Below, one piece after another: positions 19,801-33,500 of a DNA stretch of 64,000 bases. Position 1 is the stretch's first letter; the number at the start of each line of letters is the position of its first letter. The notes below the pieces were generated by a model that had not been told where the DNA came from, did no database searches, and was given only the letters and a program-made list of their open reading frames with translations. The translations under genes and the position numbers were made by a program. The stretch comes from Branchiostoma lanceolatum (lineage: Eukaryota > Chordata > Leptocardii > Amphioxiformes > Branchiostomatidae): assembly GCF_035083965.1 (NCBI RefSeq), contig NC_089727.1:13273501-13337500 (forward strand). Reading direction: 5' to 3'.

Positions 19801-22800
19801 ACACTTTTGAAACCTGTCTTCTTTTCTCTGTCTCCCTCTTTTCTCCCATACAGATGAAAAGGTTAAGCTCAGACATAAGAAAAGGTGACTAATAGATATG
19901 TAAGTGCAGAAGCTGTTGTGAGTAAGTGTTCTGTTTGACAGAGTGTCAAATTGTGACTGCTGCAAATTAACTCTTTCTCTGTCATGTTATTGTCTTTTGT
20001 TCTGTTTTGTGGTATAGTTGTTGAATCATTCTTTTGATCTTTGAGTCTGTTAACAATTTGTATTCATTTAGAAATGGTTTATCATTCTGCTAAACATGAT
20101 GTGTGGTATGTTCTTACTTTGCAATATCTTTGATAAGGTATTTAAGCAACTCAAAGTTATACGCCAAAAATAATTACTCAAGCAACTGGATAAATTTTTT
20201 TTTTTTTAAACACTCAAAGTTATTATATTTGGGTCAAAGACGGAGTTAAAAAGCTATATTTCAAAATTTTGAGCTGCTGTTGTTGCCATGAATAAAGTAT
20301 TAGAAGACTATAATGTAACTAAGTAACCATCTGTGTAATGTATGAAATAGAGTTATGCATCCTTCCAATTCAAAGGAATTCAAACTTAAACTGTAAACCG
20401 GATCTTTGCTCCTCTTCAGGTCAGATCTATTTATTTATATATCAGGGTGGTTATTCTGAATGAGATTAGAGATGCAGTTTAAGATTCAATCAACATGAAT
20501 TCTCTTATGTCTTATGACTTGTAACAAAATTCAACTCTTACTATATTGTATATTGTAAAAGTAATATGTTTTGGTGTGCCACATGTGTGTTTGTGATGTG
20601 CAGGTTGGCTGCCGTGCCATTGTCTCAGCCACTGCCTTCAAGACTCAGGACTACTACAAGATGCTTCACCAGATCTGTCCTGAGATGGAGAGTTGCAAAC
20701 CTGGAGAGCTGAAAACTAGAAAGTACGGACACACCACTGCTTGTATACCACAATTTGCATAGCACGATATTTGGCAAATGTGTCATTTATTTGGTTGTAC
20801 TTGAATCATCTTTATATATTTGCAAATATGGTGATTTCTTACCATGATATTTCCATATTGATAATGAAATAGTAAATGTAGAGCATTTAAGAAACTAAGA
20901 AACAGATTATGCTAGATGTACTCTATTCAAGTGGTAGGCTAATGACTACATATCTATCAACAGTCCTGTATTCAACATGGGGTAAATAAATACTGGATTA
21001 AAGAGTATTAAAAAGTTTGAATTTTTTACCAACTTAGAATTATGCAATATATAAGTCCAAGTCTAACCTAGCTTATGCAATTATTATTTGCACATTTGTG
21101 AAAGGACCTGCATCTAAAGTCACCATTTCTGTCCACGTGTTCCCAGTTTGCCCATGTTGGAAACAGTCATCATGCTGGGTGAGGAGAAGTTTCCAGGAAC
21201 CTTTTCCTTCCCGGACGTCATGGCGATGGGGGACCACGCCCACAGGAGGACTGTCCTGGAGATGCAGGACAAACTGCAGTTTGATGATCCAATCAACATC
21301 CAGTTTACATCTGTGAGTCGTGTGTTGTCACTGGCAAGTGACCATGACTGATTGCCCCAATGAAGTTGGATTGTGATTTGTAGGGAAAGTTTTGAGTTGA
21401 TAATTTTGCACTATCTTTGTTTGTACATGCATATCCATTTCCTGCAGATATGTATGACTCATACTATGAGTATATAAACATATCAAATGCTTTTTATAAG
21501 AAAATAGCAATATCATGTGATTATATTAGGCCCTAAAGAGAAAGGTTAAGAAATCCAAAATGCATTGCGCTTGGACTGTGTTGCACTTAACCACAATCTT
21601 TCTTCTCCCAGGGAACAACAGGGAACCCCAAGGGAGCTACGTTAACTCATCACAACATTTTGAACAACCAGTGGTTCATCGGACATCGACTGGGATTCCA
21701 TGAAAAGGTTTGGACTGTTTTGTGTCATTATGCCATTAGTTTGTATCAGGGAAATATAAAAACACTATGCACTTCTCCTTTTCGTCCAAAAAAGGACAAC
21801 CAAAACATTATGGGAAAGACTATTTAAACAAGTTGGCCTACTCACTTTTGTACTCTTTGACAGAAATCTGTCCTCGTTAGATTTAGACTTGAGATTAACA
21901 TGATGATGTATCTACCTCTCACTTCAATGTTAGCACCACAAGATCTGCATGCCAGTGCCGCTGTACCACTGTTTTGGTATGGTTGGTGGTGCCCTGGCTG
22001 CCGGGGTGTTTGGGACCACGTTAGTCACGGCTTCTCCAAGCTTTCAACCAGAACCATGTTTACAAGCCATTCAGGAAGAAAGGTTAGTACAACGTATTTT
22101 AGCCTTTTTGTGCACTCATGATCAATCTATACTTCTTGACAGTTTTAACAGCAATCTTTTTTAAGTTTCTTGCTGCAATTTCATAACAGTCAGAGACTTT
22201 TTTCAAGTTAATTTTTGTTCTTCGTCCTTTTAGATACAGTTAGTAGACTTTCTGTTTATTTATAGTGACATTTTTTCCATCTTATACACGTAGTTGCACA
22301 GCTGTGTATGGAACCCCCACTATGTTCATCGACATGCTTCATCATTCCAATTTTGACAAATATGATTTGTCAAGTCTTAACACTGGTAAGAAATTCATAC
22401 ATATCAATTTTGATAGCAGCCTACCTTGCTGAAACAATGTTTAGGTGTAGTTGGCCTTTTTTGACAGGGCTTTTTTTTTACTTAATGTATTGCATATAGC
22501 ATCTTTAGCAGGAGTATGCAATACAGATCATTCATTATTATCAGAACCCATGAATTCTAGAAAAAGTGGGGCTTTTCGTCTTCCATTGCCTCCAACAAAG
22601 AAGTCAAACCCAGCTTGTCTAGACGTAGTCAACACTAGTATTAGGTAGTCTATTGTTACAACAATGTCAGTCACAGTATACTGTCACATGTATGTTTTTC
22701 CGTATATTACCATATTGTACTTGCAATTCGCCCACGGGCATGAACTTGCAATAAAAAAACTTTTACTTTATTAAAAAACTTTCACTTTATTGTTCTGTTT

Positions 22801-25800
22801 TACTTAACAGGCATCATGGCAGGGTCACCTTGTCCTATCGAGATTATGAAACAGGTGGTTTCCAAAATGCACTGTCCTGAAGTTTGTGTAAGTATTCACT
22901 CCCCGTTACCATTTTACAATTACACTGGACAAAACCTACTTGCCATTTGCAAGTAGGGTTAGGGCTACAGAACATTTGAAACGTCTCTTTATTGATTGAT
23001 GTAGAGAATTGGACTTTTTCCCGATGTAACTCGACTTTTGTGATTTCAGATTGCATATGGTACAACAGAAAACAGCCCTGTGACCTTCATGGGGTACATG
23101 GCAGACAGTTTGGAGAGGAAAGTGGGAACCATCGGACAGCCTTTCCCTCATGTGGAGGTGGGATGACATTTTCATTGGGATTTGTAGAAGCATGCAGGTT
23201 GTGAGGGAAACAGTATCACTTTACATGTTTTTCTTTGCTGTCTCTTTCTTACGCCAGTCCTACAAGTATATTTTTTTGTATCCTGTACACATTCATTTAG
23301 CTTCCATCAAGTAGACTTCAGCTCAGTGCAACTTTTTAAATCAATCTTTGAAGCCACATAGGAATGATGCTGTAAAAGATTTAGTAAATAGCCTTTCATC
23401 ACCAAGGAGAGTAATAACCCTGCTGCTTTCAGTACCAAGGAAAGCACCAACCCTGATGCTGTTTGACATTGTGAAGGATTTTACATGCTGAGAAAGCATG
23501 GAGCAGTCCCTACATGATGATGTGATGACAGGCATCCCTAACATAAATTATGCAAATTTCATGTACAGTCTCAGACTGCATGCTAACTGAACGTTAGAGT
23601 CATATAAATATTTTGTCTGCTATGTTTAGATTTCCTGTTGTCAGAAAACCTTTGTGTGCAATTATGGCTTACAACTGGTATATAGATTTCAGTCAAGATG
23701 AATAAATGAATATCAGCAAGTTTTCCAAACTGTCATTGTTTTGTTGTTTGTTTATTTGTTGTGTTGCTTAGGTTAAGATTGTGGGCACCGATGGACATGT
23801 AACACCTGTGAATGAGCCAGGAGAGCTGTGCACGCGCGGTCCCGGTACCATGCTCGGGTACTGGGACGACCCCGAAAAGACTGCGGAGGTCATCGGACCA
23901 GACAGGTGGTACATGACTGGGTACGTCATACATACATGTTGTTTAGTCGTTTCGTACCTGGTATCGCATGGGGCAGCAAGTTTTCTTGCTCTATCTGTAG
24001 CATGAATTTGGAAGTACTGTCAAATGTTCTGTCAAAAGTGCCCAAGCGGACCACTCGGGGGATCCCCGGGATCAATAGAATCTAGTCTATGTGAACAGGC
24101 GGTCACTGTAGACTGGATGCGTCATTGTCAGTTAATCTTAGTACCTACCTGTATTGATATTTACAGAGACATTGCTGTTTTGGATGAGGAGGGTTACGGA
24201 CAGATTGTGGGCAGAATCAAGGACATGATCATCCGAGGAGGAGAGAACATTTACCCGCGGGAGATCGAGGAGTTCCTCTACACACATCCCAAAATAGAGG
24301 ATGTGCAGGTGGGTTGTATACTTGGCAACAGATAGTGTCTGTATTTGTATAGCCGGTATAACTGCGCTTTGGCATAAATGAACACACCAGCTTTGCAGGC
24401 AGGTGGCATGGTAGCAGCTCGTTATATCACACTGAACGAAATAGATGTGCCAAAGGAGATTTAGGGGAGGTACACTTGTTGTATCAAATGACCTGGCTAG
24501 CTAAGCAACCAGTCACATTTGTGCTATAATACATTTATGACAGCTAGTTGAGGGTATTCTCGAGACAGTCAAGGAAATTTCAGTTGTCAAGGTTTTCATA
24601 AATCCTTGTCCATGGTCCATTCAAAGTTTAAGTTCTTGTATGGTGATAAACTGTTGTATAGAGACCCTGGATTGAATAGGAGTTACTGTAACAAATTCTC
24701 ATCAGTTGTTGAGACTGTTGTTGAGGGTCCAGTAAGATATTTGATGTGTTGATGTTGGGTATTCTTAATCATCACCTACTGTTCCTGAAGGATATTTGAT
24801 GTGCTAATGTAGGTTATTGGAGTCCCTGATGAGAGGATGGGGGAGGAAGTTTGTGCCTGGATCAAACTGAGAGAAGGAGAGAACATGGAGGAGGAGGAGG
24901 TCAGAGCCTTCTGCAAGGGACAGGTGAATATGTCTTCTTATACGTCTTAGTTGAAACAACCATTGTGGACAATAAGCAAGATAAGAAAGGAAAGGAGGAT
25001 TTGTGTGGTATCACTTTTTATGATAAGCCTGTTTATCAGAGATAAGTACATTACTATAACTGTGTTCCTGAAATTTTTTGAAAGACTTTTCCGTTTTAAA
25101 GAGACATTTTTTTTTAGATCTTCCTTATTCACCCCATCCACTTAAATGGAAAATTGAAAAGGCCTAAGATGATAATATCACATGTGCAAATAATGACATT
25201 TGCCAAAACACCGTATACTGCTTATGGCCATTCTCTTCGTGGTGATATTTCAATGCCATTATCTCTTCTTTCTTCAGATTGCCCATTTCAAGATTCCGAG
25301 GTACATCAGATTTGTGCCAGAATTCCCGCTGACAGTAACTGGAAAGGTAGGTTTTGCCTATACCTTAACTGTATGGATATAACCGCTAGTGACAGGGTGG
25401 GATTCTATGTGCATATCCTGACATTGTCATTAATATTTTGATGGTTGCAAAGAACCATGCAATGACGTTACATCTGTGGTTAATTTGAGGGATAGTTCAG
25501 AAGTTTTCCATCAAATTTGTGAATATGTCATATTGTAAAAATTGCCACTGTTTCCATGATGCAATGAAAGATTTCAGATTATTACAAGATTGAGCAGTAA
25601 TTAAACTGTATCATCATATTAGGAAGCCAAATTTTTTATGTTTTATACAAGGAAATGACTTGTTGATTTGATGAATCATTTGTTTTTAGCCATGTATACT
25701 GTAGTCTTGAATGTGCTTTTCTATCATTAGACTTACATATTTACACATTAACCATGTTACTTATTACATCTGGCTCTAGGTGATGAAATTTAAGATGAGG

Positions 25801-25842
25801 GAACAGATGACCAAGGACCTCGATCTGCACATGTGGGGATGA
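16885..25842 (+). CDS. ACSF2: Acyl-CoA synthetase family member 2 (ACSF2 homologue), mitochondrial, complete
   Basis: ANL-superfamily medium-chain acyl-CoA synthetase: adenylates a carboxylic acid with ATP, then forms the CoA thioester. Sixteen exons: 16885..17003, 18288..18483, 18699..18827, 19226..19279, 20604..20722, 21147..21312, 21612..21707, 21943..22082, 22294..22385, 22811..22887, 23050..23157, 23772..23920, 24167..24308, 24813..24923, 25278..25346, 25780..25842; phases agree and give 609 residues (human about 615). The ATG at 16885 opens a basic, Ser/Thr-rich leader with no acidic cluster at its start, suiting a mitochondrial presequence. Core motifs: '[12 protein letters not shown]' (about 260-271), 'AYGTTENSP' (398-406), 'MTGD' (480-483), '[16 protein letters not shown]' (497-512) and 'PLTVTGK' ending at Lys589, the expected adenylation lysine. 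Nothing catalytic appears lost. Intron 1 begins with the palindrome described separately. Confidence 0.96.
17010..17169. repeat. Perfect palindrome, 79-bp arms, 2-nt loop, at ACSF2 5' splice site
   Basis: Bases 17010-17088 are the exact reverse complement of 17091-17169, with only 'AC' (17089-17090) between. The left arm starts six bases after the intron-1 donor (GTATGT at 17004-17009). It contains 'GTGCATGGGCGGGAACTAG'. Transcribed, it would fold into a perfect 79-bp RNA duplex. Neither arm is seen elsewhere in the window. Confidence 0.97.
24346..24440 (+). repeat. Dispersed repeat 'ATAGCCGGTA', copy 3 (ACSF2 intron 13)
   Basis: Blocks 'TGTATAGCCGGTATAACTGC', 'AACACACCAGCTTTGCAGGC' and 'GGCATGGTAGCAGCTCGTTA' follow the order of the other two copies, with a small insertion ('ATGA') before the second block. 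Confidence 0.7.
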
Positions 25843-27435
25843 TCCTGTGTCATTGATGAAAATGAAAAAAGTGCAAGATATCTTTCAACCTAATCTAACA
25901 GCTTGATTTGACAACTTCTGGAAATAGCCATATTATCTTTAATCTCTTACTAAAATCATCTTATGCCCATCACTTGTTGTAATTTTTGGGGGCACTTGGT
26001 TGCAAGGCTTAGCACTGTTACGATGTCACCACTGACTGAATGATTGTCTTGAGAATTATCTGGATAAATTGTCATCAAACTCATACAAGTCCTGACAGAA
26101 ACAGAGACTTCTAAATGCTTGAAAGTACAGAGAGTAAGAAGGAAAAGTCAACCAAATTTTTGCTGAAACAGTCATAACTAGATTTATACAGTAGATGGGA
26201 TGGAAGATAAAGAACATCATGTATTAAGTGGCTCTAGATCTGTTTTCAACTACCTATTACACTGATCATGAATAGTTAATCCTTTCTGGAACTGTACTTG
26301 GTGGTGGTATTAACTAGCTGTTGTCATTATCATATAGACGTCCAATGCGTCTTTCATATCATGGTATTTGTTTTGATACTTCATGATTATCTATATCTAA
26401 CCATGATTCACAATGAGATATTTTGATATGAGCAGAGCCTTTGCCATTAATTTGTGTGGAACATTAACGCATTGATTACGTGGATGGTATGGTTTTTAAA
26501 AATGATGAAATATTAACCATAGTTCAAATATTAACATAAACAAGATTTCCCATATGGTTATGATTTTTTTCATTAGTCTAAAATGGAAAGGGTAAGTGTA
26601 GGATATTTCTATAATGGTTGTTCTATAATACTTCCATAAATGAATTTTGAATTAAATCGTTTTATTGCTTAAGAATTTGAACACTTTAAAGGTGTTATTT
26701 TTCTATTACCATTTCTTTATTCAGCGGCATGATTGTGGCCGGATTTCGGAATCTCTAGCTAGCTTTTATAACCAATCATTTCTATCAAATTTGGTAATAT
26801 GATAATTGTTTTTCTGTCTAACGTAATATTTTGCTTTCACCATAGTCCTTGAACTTAATTACAGACAACATACTACGTAGTTTTTCTGAAGCTCCGACCT
26901 CTCGATCAAAGGACCTCTCATCCATGAACAAAGTGGTTCAAGTCGGGAGAAGACTATTTTTGCCACGGGTTTGGCACAAAAGCCTTGGGCTTTCGACGTC
27001 TGTGAAAATGTGTAATAACTTGACGTTCGCATGGTAATAGTTGATAACAGGTGGTGCAAATTTTGAGGCCCACCTGAATATGAAAGAAAAGACTATCAGT
27101 GATACTTTATACCGGGCACCAAGTGGCGCTTGTAACAGTTGAGCAGTACAGATAAAATATCCTATTTGCAGATTTTATTGTCTTATACATTAAAAAACAT
27201 TACGAAATGGCATATCTTAAGGTCCTAAAATAAATTTAAGATCCCACCACTAGCTGTTATTCATTTCGCTGTCGTCTTGTTTTGGTTTTCAATCATACGT
27301 GACTGGTCAAAGGTCATCACCCCGCAAGTTGACTTACCGGTTCTGCATCAGGTAAGTTGTCTGTTACACAGAAGACGACACCTGCACACCTGTTACCTAT
27401 TACAGTTCAGTGTAAGTGGCGTTATCTGAGCAATC
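25843..27435. other. Intergenic spacer, ACSF2 to Fuseless-like gene
   Basis: No coding exon could be supported. It holds the ACSF2 3' UTR, and an AATAAA at 27229-27234 is far from the stop. Short open frames near 26850-27050 have no recognisable product. Confidence 0.5.
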
Positions 27436-29901
27436 ATGAAACCATCACAAGGTAAGACTACACACTTTAATATTAGTTTTTTTTCCCCAGTATTTAGAAT
27501 TAGATGGCCACTATGAAAACAAAAAAAAACTTCGATATGTAGCACTCTATCTGTCACTACATGTATTATCAAACAAAGTCTCCAAGTCAATTTTTGTCAG
27601 TTTCAAATCAATAAATCCATCTGGACAGTTAGAAACAAGGTATATCAAATCGGGACTGATATACAAACAAAAAAGCACATGATAAGAATAGTAGCGCGGC
27701 GAAGTATCTGCAACATCTGTAATATTTCCCTACTGAAGTATAATTCAGAGACACTAACAGACACGTCTTGCTGCAAGCTTTAATCCACTCTGCTTATGTT
27801 ACGCTGTGCATGGGTTACATTGTGTGGGACCTTCAACAAGACACTGTGTACGTGATAGTATGCGTGACTACATGCATTAGACATCCGGTCTCACAGTATT
27901 TAGTATACAAAAGGATACGCTGTACATGTACAAGTCGTCATGAGTTACAGAAATGGCCTCCAAATTAATTCTTGAAGAATGGGGTCTAAGGTAACGACCA
28001 CATGTATATGCATGTAATACACACATATTGGTACAGCGATAAATTCAATCAAGGAATAATATCCTTGATTCAATGCATTATTTCGAAAGAGATTATACAT
28101 CCTGCTATTATCTGAACATTCATGCAACGTACTAGTACTCGATAAATATCGCTGTAGATATTCTTTGTACAGAGTTGTCAGAGTTTTATTTGAATCATTT
28201 TTTTGGCTATGTTGCAGGGCACAGACTAAGTGCAGTGATGTACAGGGGCCCAGTGACCTGGCCGTGTGTCCTCATCCAGGTCTGTGATGCCTTCATCGTC
28301 CTGGGTGTCGTCCCAGCTATCCTGCTCGCGTCTTGGGCGGGTCTGTGGAAGGTCATGGACGTCTTAATCTTCCCGAAAGATAAGGAACTCACAGGGTGGC
28401 TCTGTTTGGCTATCGGTATAACCCTCCTACTCCTCCTTCACTTCCTCCAGAAGGTTTTCTACGACACCACGAGGAACATCAACCCCTACTTGTACGGTTT
28501 TCTTTGGCGCCTCCATGCGTACGTGTGTATAATTGCATCCGTAACTTTGTGGCGAGGCGTTTGGGTAGTCTTGGAGTTTTACACAGGGAAATCTGTCCTA
28601 AGCCTGGTCATCAGCGCAACCATAGCTGTCGTAATTCTTCTACCACTCCGGGTATTTAACGTAGTTGTCACTGTCCCGGGGCGTGTGGTCAGAGAGGTAG
28701 CTGCAGACCCCTTCAAAATCCACACCCGTTTCCAGACCGTTCCTTCTTGCAGCTACAAGTTCGTCCTAGACGTGTTCTTGAACGTCATTGTGATCTCTAC
28801 TTTCTTCGTGGTTTACTTTCGAGGCGCTTACGAACTGATGGAGAAAGTACTCTACCCGGGCGACAAGGTCCGCAACCTGTGGGCATGCATGATGTTAGGA
28901 TATGGCGTGTTGATTCCCTGTATAATAGCTCAACGGTATGTTGTCATGCTCTACCGGACGTTGGCAGACAGACTGTGGCTGAGGATCGCGCTTGATGACA
29001 CGTTCGTTTTCATTGTTGCGTTTGGAGCGGTGAATGTGTGGAGGGGCTGGTGGCAATTCTACGACGTCTACCTGCTGGCAACAGGTGATAAGGTCCTGAG
29101 AGGATCCCTACTTCACCTAGCAAGTGTATTAGTGTCTTACCTGTTGTGCCTGGCCAGGGCACAGAGTTTCCCGCTGGGGCCTGACCGACTGGACGGTACG
29201 CTGAACTGTAAGACGGACAACATCATGGGCATGTACCTGGTGAGTAATGTTAATATAGAAATCAACTTTACATTTGTTAAAGTTCTCATACCATGTGGTG
29301 TAAAGGGCGGCACACATCTCGCTTCCTTATCAGCCAATGCCAATGGGCCACACAACTGTGCAAACATAGATGATACTACAGCAGGGAGCTAGTCCACTGG
29401 TACCGCTTTGTGTTCAACTTCCATTCTCTTTCCCATACTGTTCATTTTTCCAGAGGACGAAACAATTATGATAAAGATCCTGTCATATCTCGGTCTTCCA
29501 TATGAAAAAAAGTTAAAGCGGGTGACTTCAGACTGAGGACGAAGCATGACGCTTTTCCCTCTTCTATATTTTAAATGGCGATTCTAGTCATCTCAACCTT
29601 TTATTCGTATGGCCACAACCAAGAAGTACTAAAACGTCGTAGATACTGAGCTCACAGATGGAATCGACGCTGGTGATCATGAACTAATCAGTTTTGTTTT
29701 GTTTCTCAGGAGGACAAAGAGTGCTGCTGTTTCGAGCCTTTCCACGTCACGGACGACACCACCGTTGTGAGAAAGCCGAACAGAGGTGCTGCTGGTCAGG
29801 AGGCGGAGGACATCATGCTGGTAGTTACAGAGGAGGAGACGAGGGAGGGTTCGCTCAACAACAAGGCTGCGACTGGATATGGCAGTACGCCTGGACAGTA
29901 G
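27436..29901 (+). CDS. Fuseless-like multi-pass membrane protein
   Basis: Resembles the invertebrate Fuseless family. The Drosophila founder is an eight-pass protein needed for presynaptic calcium-channel organisation; the role here is unknown. Proposed exons: 27436..27451, 28218..29239, 29710..29901, giving 409 residues. The large exon encodes about eight hydrophobic helices and the last exon a Cys-rich ('ECCC') then acidic cytosolic tail. Two halves look like an old internal duplication: 'PKDKELTGW' with 'TLWRGVW' (about 58-121) against 'PGDKVRNLW' with 'NVWRGWW' (to 284). The first exon (five codons and one base) is inferred because its phase matches the acceptor at 28216-28217 and it has A at -3. 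The open frame also extends unspliced to an ATG at 28175, so an alternative start is possible. Helix-rich exon 28218..29239 is firm. Confidence 0.82.
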
Positions 29902-30511
29902 CTCTAGTTCACCTTCCACGTGTACCATTTGTGTTCAGCTGTAACTTATCGTTTTCATGTGTTCAACGTTATACGTGACCAAGGGGTGATTTCTGAAGAA
30001 ACACTTAGTTTGGGACTGCAACAGTTGTTTATATATTTTGCCAGTCATATATTTCTTATTTGAAATACATTATTTGGGACAGTTATGAGAATAATTCTTT
30101 GCATGACCTCAGTCAGATCGATAAACCATTTGAAAATCACAACATTCCATTATAACAAGAAACCGTTCCATCCAATACTACTTAAGTACAGTTAATACAT
30201 AATCTATTCTATGAGGTAAGATTTGCTTTAAACACCAAATCCATTACTGAATAGATATTTCGATTCTATCTGAGCATGGGCGTTGCTTGATATGGGCCTG
30301 GTCACATTCATCCCACCATCGTCGTACAAACGCCAAATGAGCGCATTCTTGGGCTAGTCATGAACATGTCGTACACAATCCAGCTGTCCTGTTACAGAAA
30401 ATTTAGCTTTGATTCTTATCGGTGGTTGGTTCTGTCAAAGCCTGCTTAAAAATCTTCCGACATCAAAATCGTAAGTCTTGTTAGTGTGTACGTATTTCAG
30501 ACTAATAAGCT
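29902..30511. other. Convergent spacer, Fuseless-like gene and SELENBP1
   Basis: About 610 bases between two convergent stop codons; it should contain both 3' UTR ends. No clear AATAAA on either strand was noticed, and nothing else is recognised. Confidence 0.5.
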
Positions 30512-33500
30512 TCACAGCCAAATGTCGGAGCTGCAGTCTCCGCCCGGGTAGCGAACCTCGTGTGCCAGGGCGGGTCCGTGCGGCTCCCGCCCGAAGTCTA
30601 CCAGGAAGTCAGGGTTCCGGGACAGGCCTCCGACTTCTGTGTCCACGTCGATTTGAAACATCAGAGAGCCCTCCCTAGTTGGTTGAGAGAAATACATGAA
30701 TGATGGTGAATTCAATATTTTATGTGAATATCGTCATGTTTTCTACAAAATTTATGCTAATTCAGCAAATAGTTGTAGAAAACCATAATATCATATAACG
30801 TTAAATGTCAACAGTAATGATATCCTTAGAATGCGAACCCTGTCGATCGGGTCTTTGTATAGGTGTATTTCTTAGATTAAGATCACATTTTATCCTTTAG
30901 ATCGAAAACCCCTGGATATCAGTCATGTTATGAAATGTTCTTAAACTGCTCTTAATAGCCTTGTTTTCTTTAAAAATTGGCACGGGAAAACTGAATTTGC
31001 CGCGACTAACTCATGCAGCAATGCATAGTTGCACTCATTTTAAAGTCAATACCCATGTTCAGAAGAATTTTGCTTGACAAGTAGAAACGCCTTACTTTAT
31101 CATGTCCGGGTAGAACTGTTTATCCCAGCTGCTGAACAGGGACGTGGTGACGTACAGACGTTTCCCGTCCAGACTGAGCTGCAGCATCTGCGGGGCGGAG
31201 CCCTTCCTGCGCCGCCCGTCCAGCACCAGGGCCTCGGGCTGCTCGTCCAGCTCCCGGTCATGGGTCACGCGCACAGGACCGGCCTTGCAGATGCTTCCAC
31301 CAAGGAACAGCTGTAGAAATGTGAGATAATGCAGCACATCATTCCCTCAAGTCTAATGCGAAGTACAACCTATGCAGCTTTTCCGAATCAAAGGTCCTAG
31401 CGACCCCCATCCCCTAGACGACTGTAACTCCCCCCCTCCACCTGCTAAATATCGTACAGTCCCTTAGGTTCGCGGTTATGTTTGTGAAGAAACATGACAT
31501 CTGGCCTTGCCCTATGGGCGAGCCTCTGACAGACGGAGTTATGATGCCGTTCAAACCCCAAATCACCTCATCATTTCAGTTAAATATTTTTGTAGGGATA
31601 TTGTGAACTTGAAGATATATCAAATGTTAACCTGTCCAACTAGCTTCGGCTGCCTGCGGTCAGTGATGTCATACTGCCTGACGTCACCGTGTAGCCAGTT
31701 GCTGAAGTACAGGAACCGGTCGTCCATGGAGATCAGAATATCTGTGATCATCCCTGGGAAAAATGGAAGAACATTCTACTGACAGCCTGCACGAAACGCT
31801 TGATGTTTTTGTGTAACTTGTCGAAGGTACGTAAAACGCTTGATAGTCTTTACTGTTTCTTTTTTTAATGGCTCGGTCTCATTCCTCGTTCGATCTTGGG
31901 ACAGTCGTGGATGTCGCACAAAATTCAGCTGTCTTTTGACGTGGTTGATGTTATCTCCAAGCAAATCTTCTGGTGACGGAATGGTTCAAGATGTCAGCCA
32001 AGACCATTCATAGACACTGTCTAGGCCGACATAACTATTTTACCACCGGAAGATTTGCTTGGAGGTTACGGTTGAACGTCTATTGTGGTAAAAAGTTTGC
32101 TCACCTGGCATCTCGGGTAACGCCCAGCCCTCCACCTTTTTACTCGCTACGTCAATCACTTTCTCCGTGGCCCAGTCACCCTTCTACAGTGGAGACAGCA
32201 GAGAAACGTTAAAACTGAGAATAAAATCATTAATTTGCGAACGCAATGTCTAAAGGAATTTGTTGAGAAGATGTTAGAATGAAATTTGTCTATCATATTA
32301 CAGTACTTCGTTCTCTGCCAATATCTTCTGTATGCCAAATGGGCTCTACAAAATCGAATTACTTCTCTGATTTCTCTCTTTTGATATGACTTACTGAAAT
32401 ATATTTATAGTATACATCCATGATCAGCGTACATCTATATACTGGTATACATCCATGATCCGTCCTTACCGAAGTTCTGTGGAACCTGAAGACGCTGCTG
32501 CCCAGGGCACAACCCACGTACCCTTGCGGTTCGTCCGGGTTGTGCAGGAACCTGACTTCCAGTGGAATGGCGCCCTCTGGGCCGAGGTCAATGTCCTGGA
32601 TGCGCCTGTGCGTTGTCCAGTCCCACACGTGCAAGCTCTGTCCGTACAGACCTGGCCACAAGAAAGATACCACTTAGGAATAGCTGGTGTCACAGTATGA
32701 TTAATAGATAAATAATTTTTCAAACAAATGCTGGTGCTATGTGCCCGGCATCTGTCCGTAAGATCACGTGTCCAAAGTGATTGGTCATTCATTCCAACCA
32801 GAAGAAGGCTGTTACACGAAACTTTTTACGCTGGAACAAAGCTTAACTGTCAAAAGTTTGCACTCGTTCGAACACAGTAAAAAGAGAAATCAACTTGGCG
32901 TTGGAAATTGCAGACTTCATGATCACCTTTACGATTAGATACAAATCTCGCTGTTCGGGGCCGTAACCGAAGATAACCATCATTCCGAGAGCTACTACAA
33001 ATCTTTGGTAGATATTTGAACAATTTTGAAGTAGTAAAGAAACTACCCTTCCTGTTCTTAGATTCACACTATAAATGTACGCGAGTATATAGCAGACTAA
33101 TTGATATAGCACGCACGTAAGAAAAAGTACAAGTCCCGCCTTACCATCTTTGTAGTGTTGAGGGTTGAACCCATGTTCGAACAGTTTGGGGTGGCCCCAC
33201 TCGGTACTGATCATGACGTTGTGTCTGGGTTGGTACCAAAAGTCGTACCCGAACTCTGTGTCGTCTTCCTCGTTACACCATGTTCCCTTCAGCTCAAAGG
33301 TATCTCCGTCAAGCAAAATAAATCCTCCTACAGCAAATAAGCATTGAAATACTAAGTTTTCATCTCTGTTTGCTGTACAGTTTCTTACATGGTTATTTGA
33401 TGAAGACACTGCACCACAATAGATTTAGTTGGATACACCAAGAACTTAGTCTGCAACATGCTGATGTTTTGCAATTGGTAACGGATTTTACGTCTGATAC

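Noticed and set aside
28175-28217. ATG at 28175 as the certain start of the Fuseless-like protein
   Set aside because: A strong acceptor (TTGCAG) interrupts this extension and a phase-compatible upstream exon exists; kept only as an alternative.
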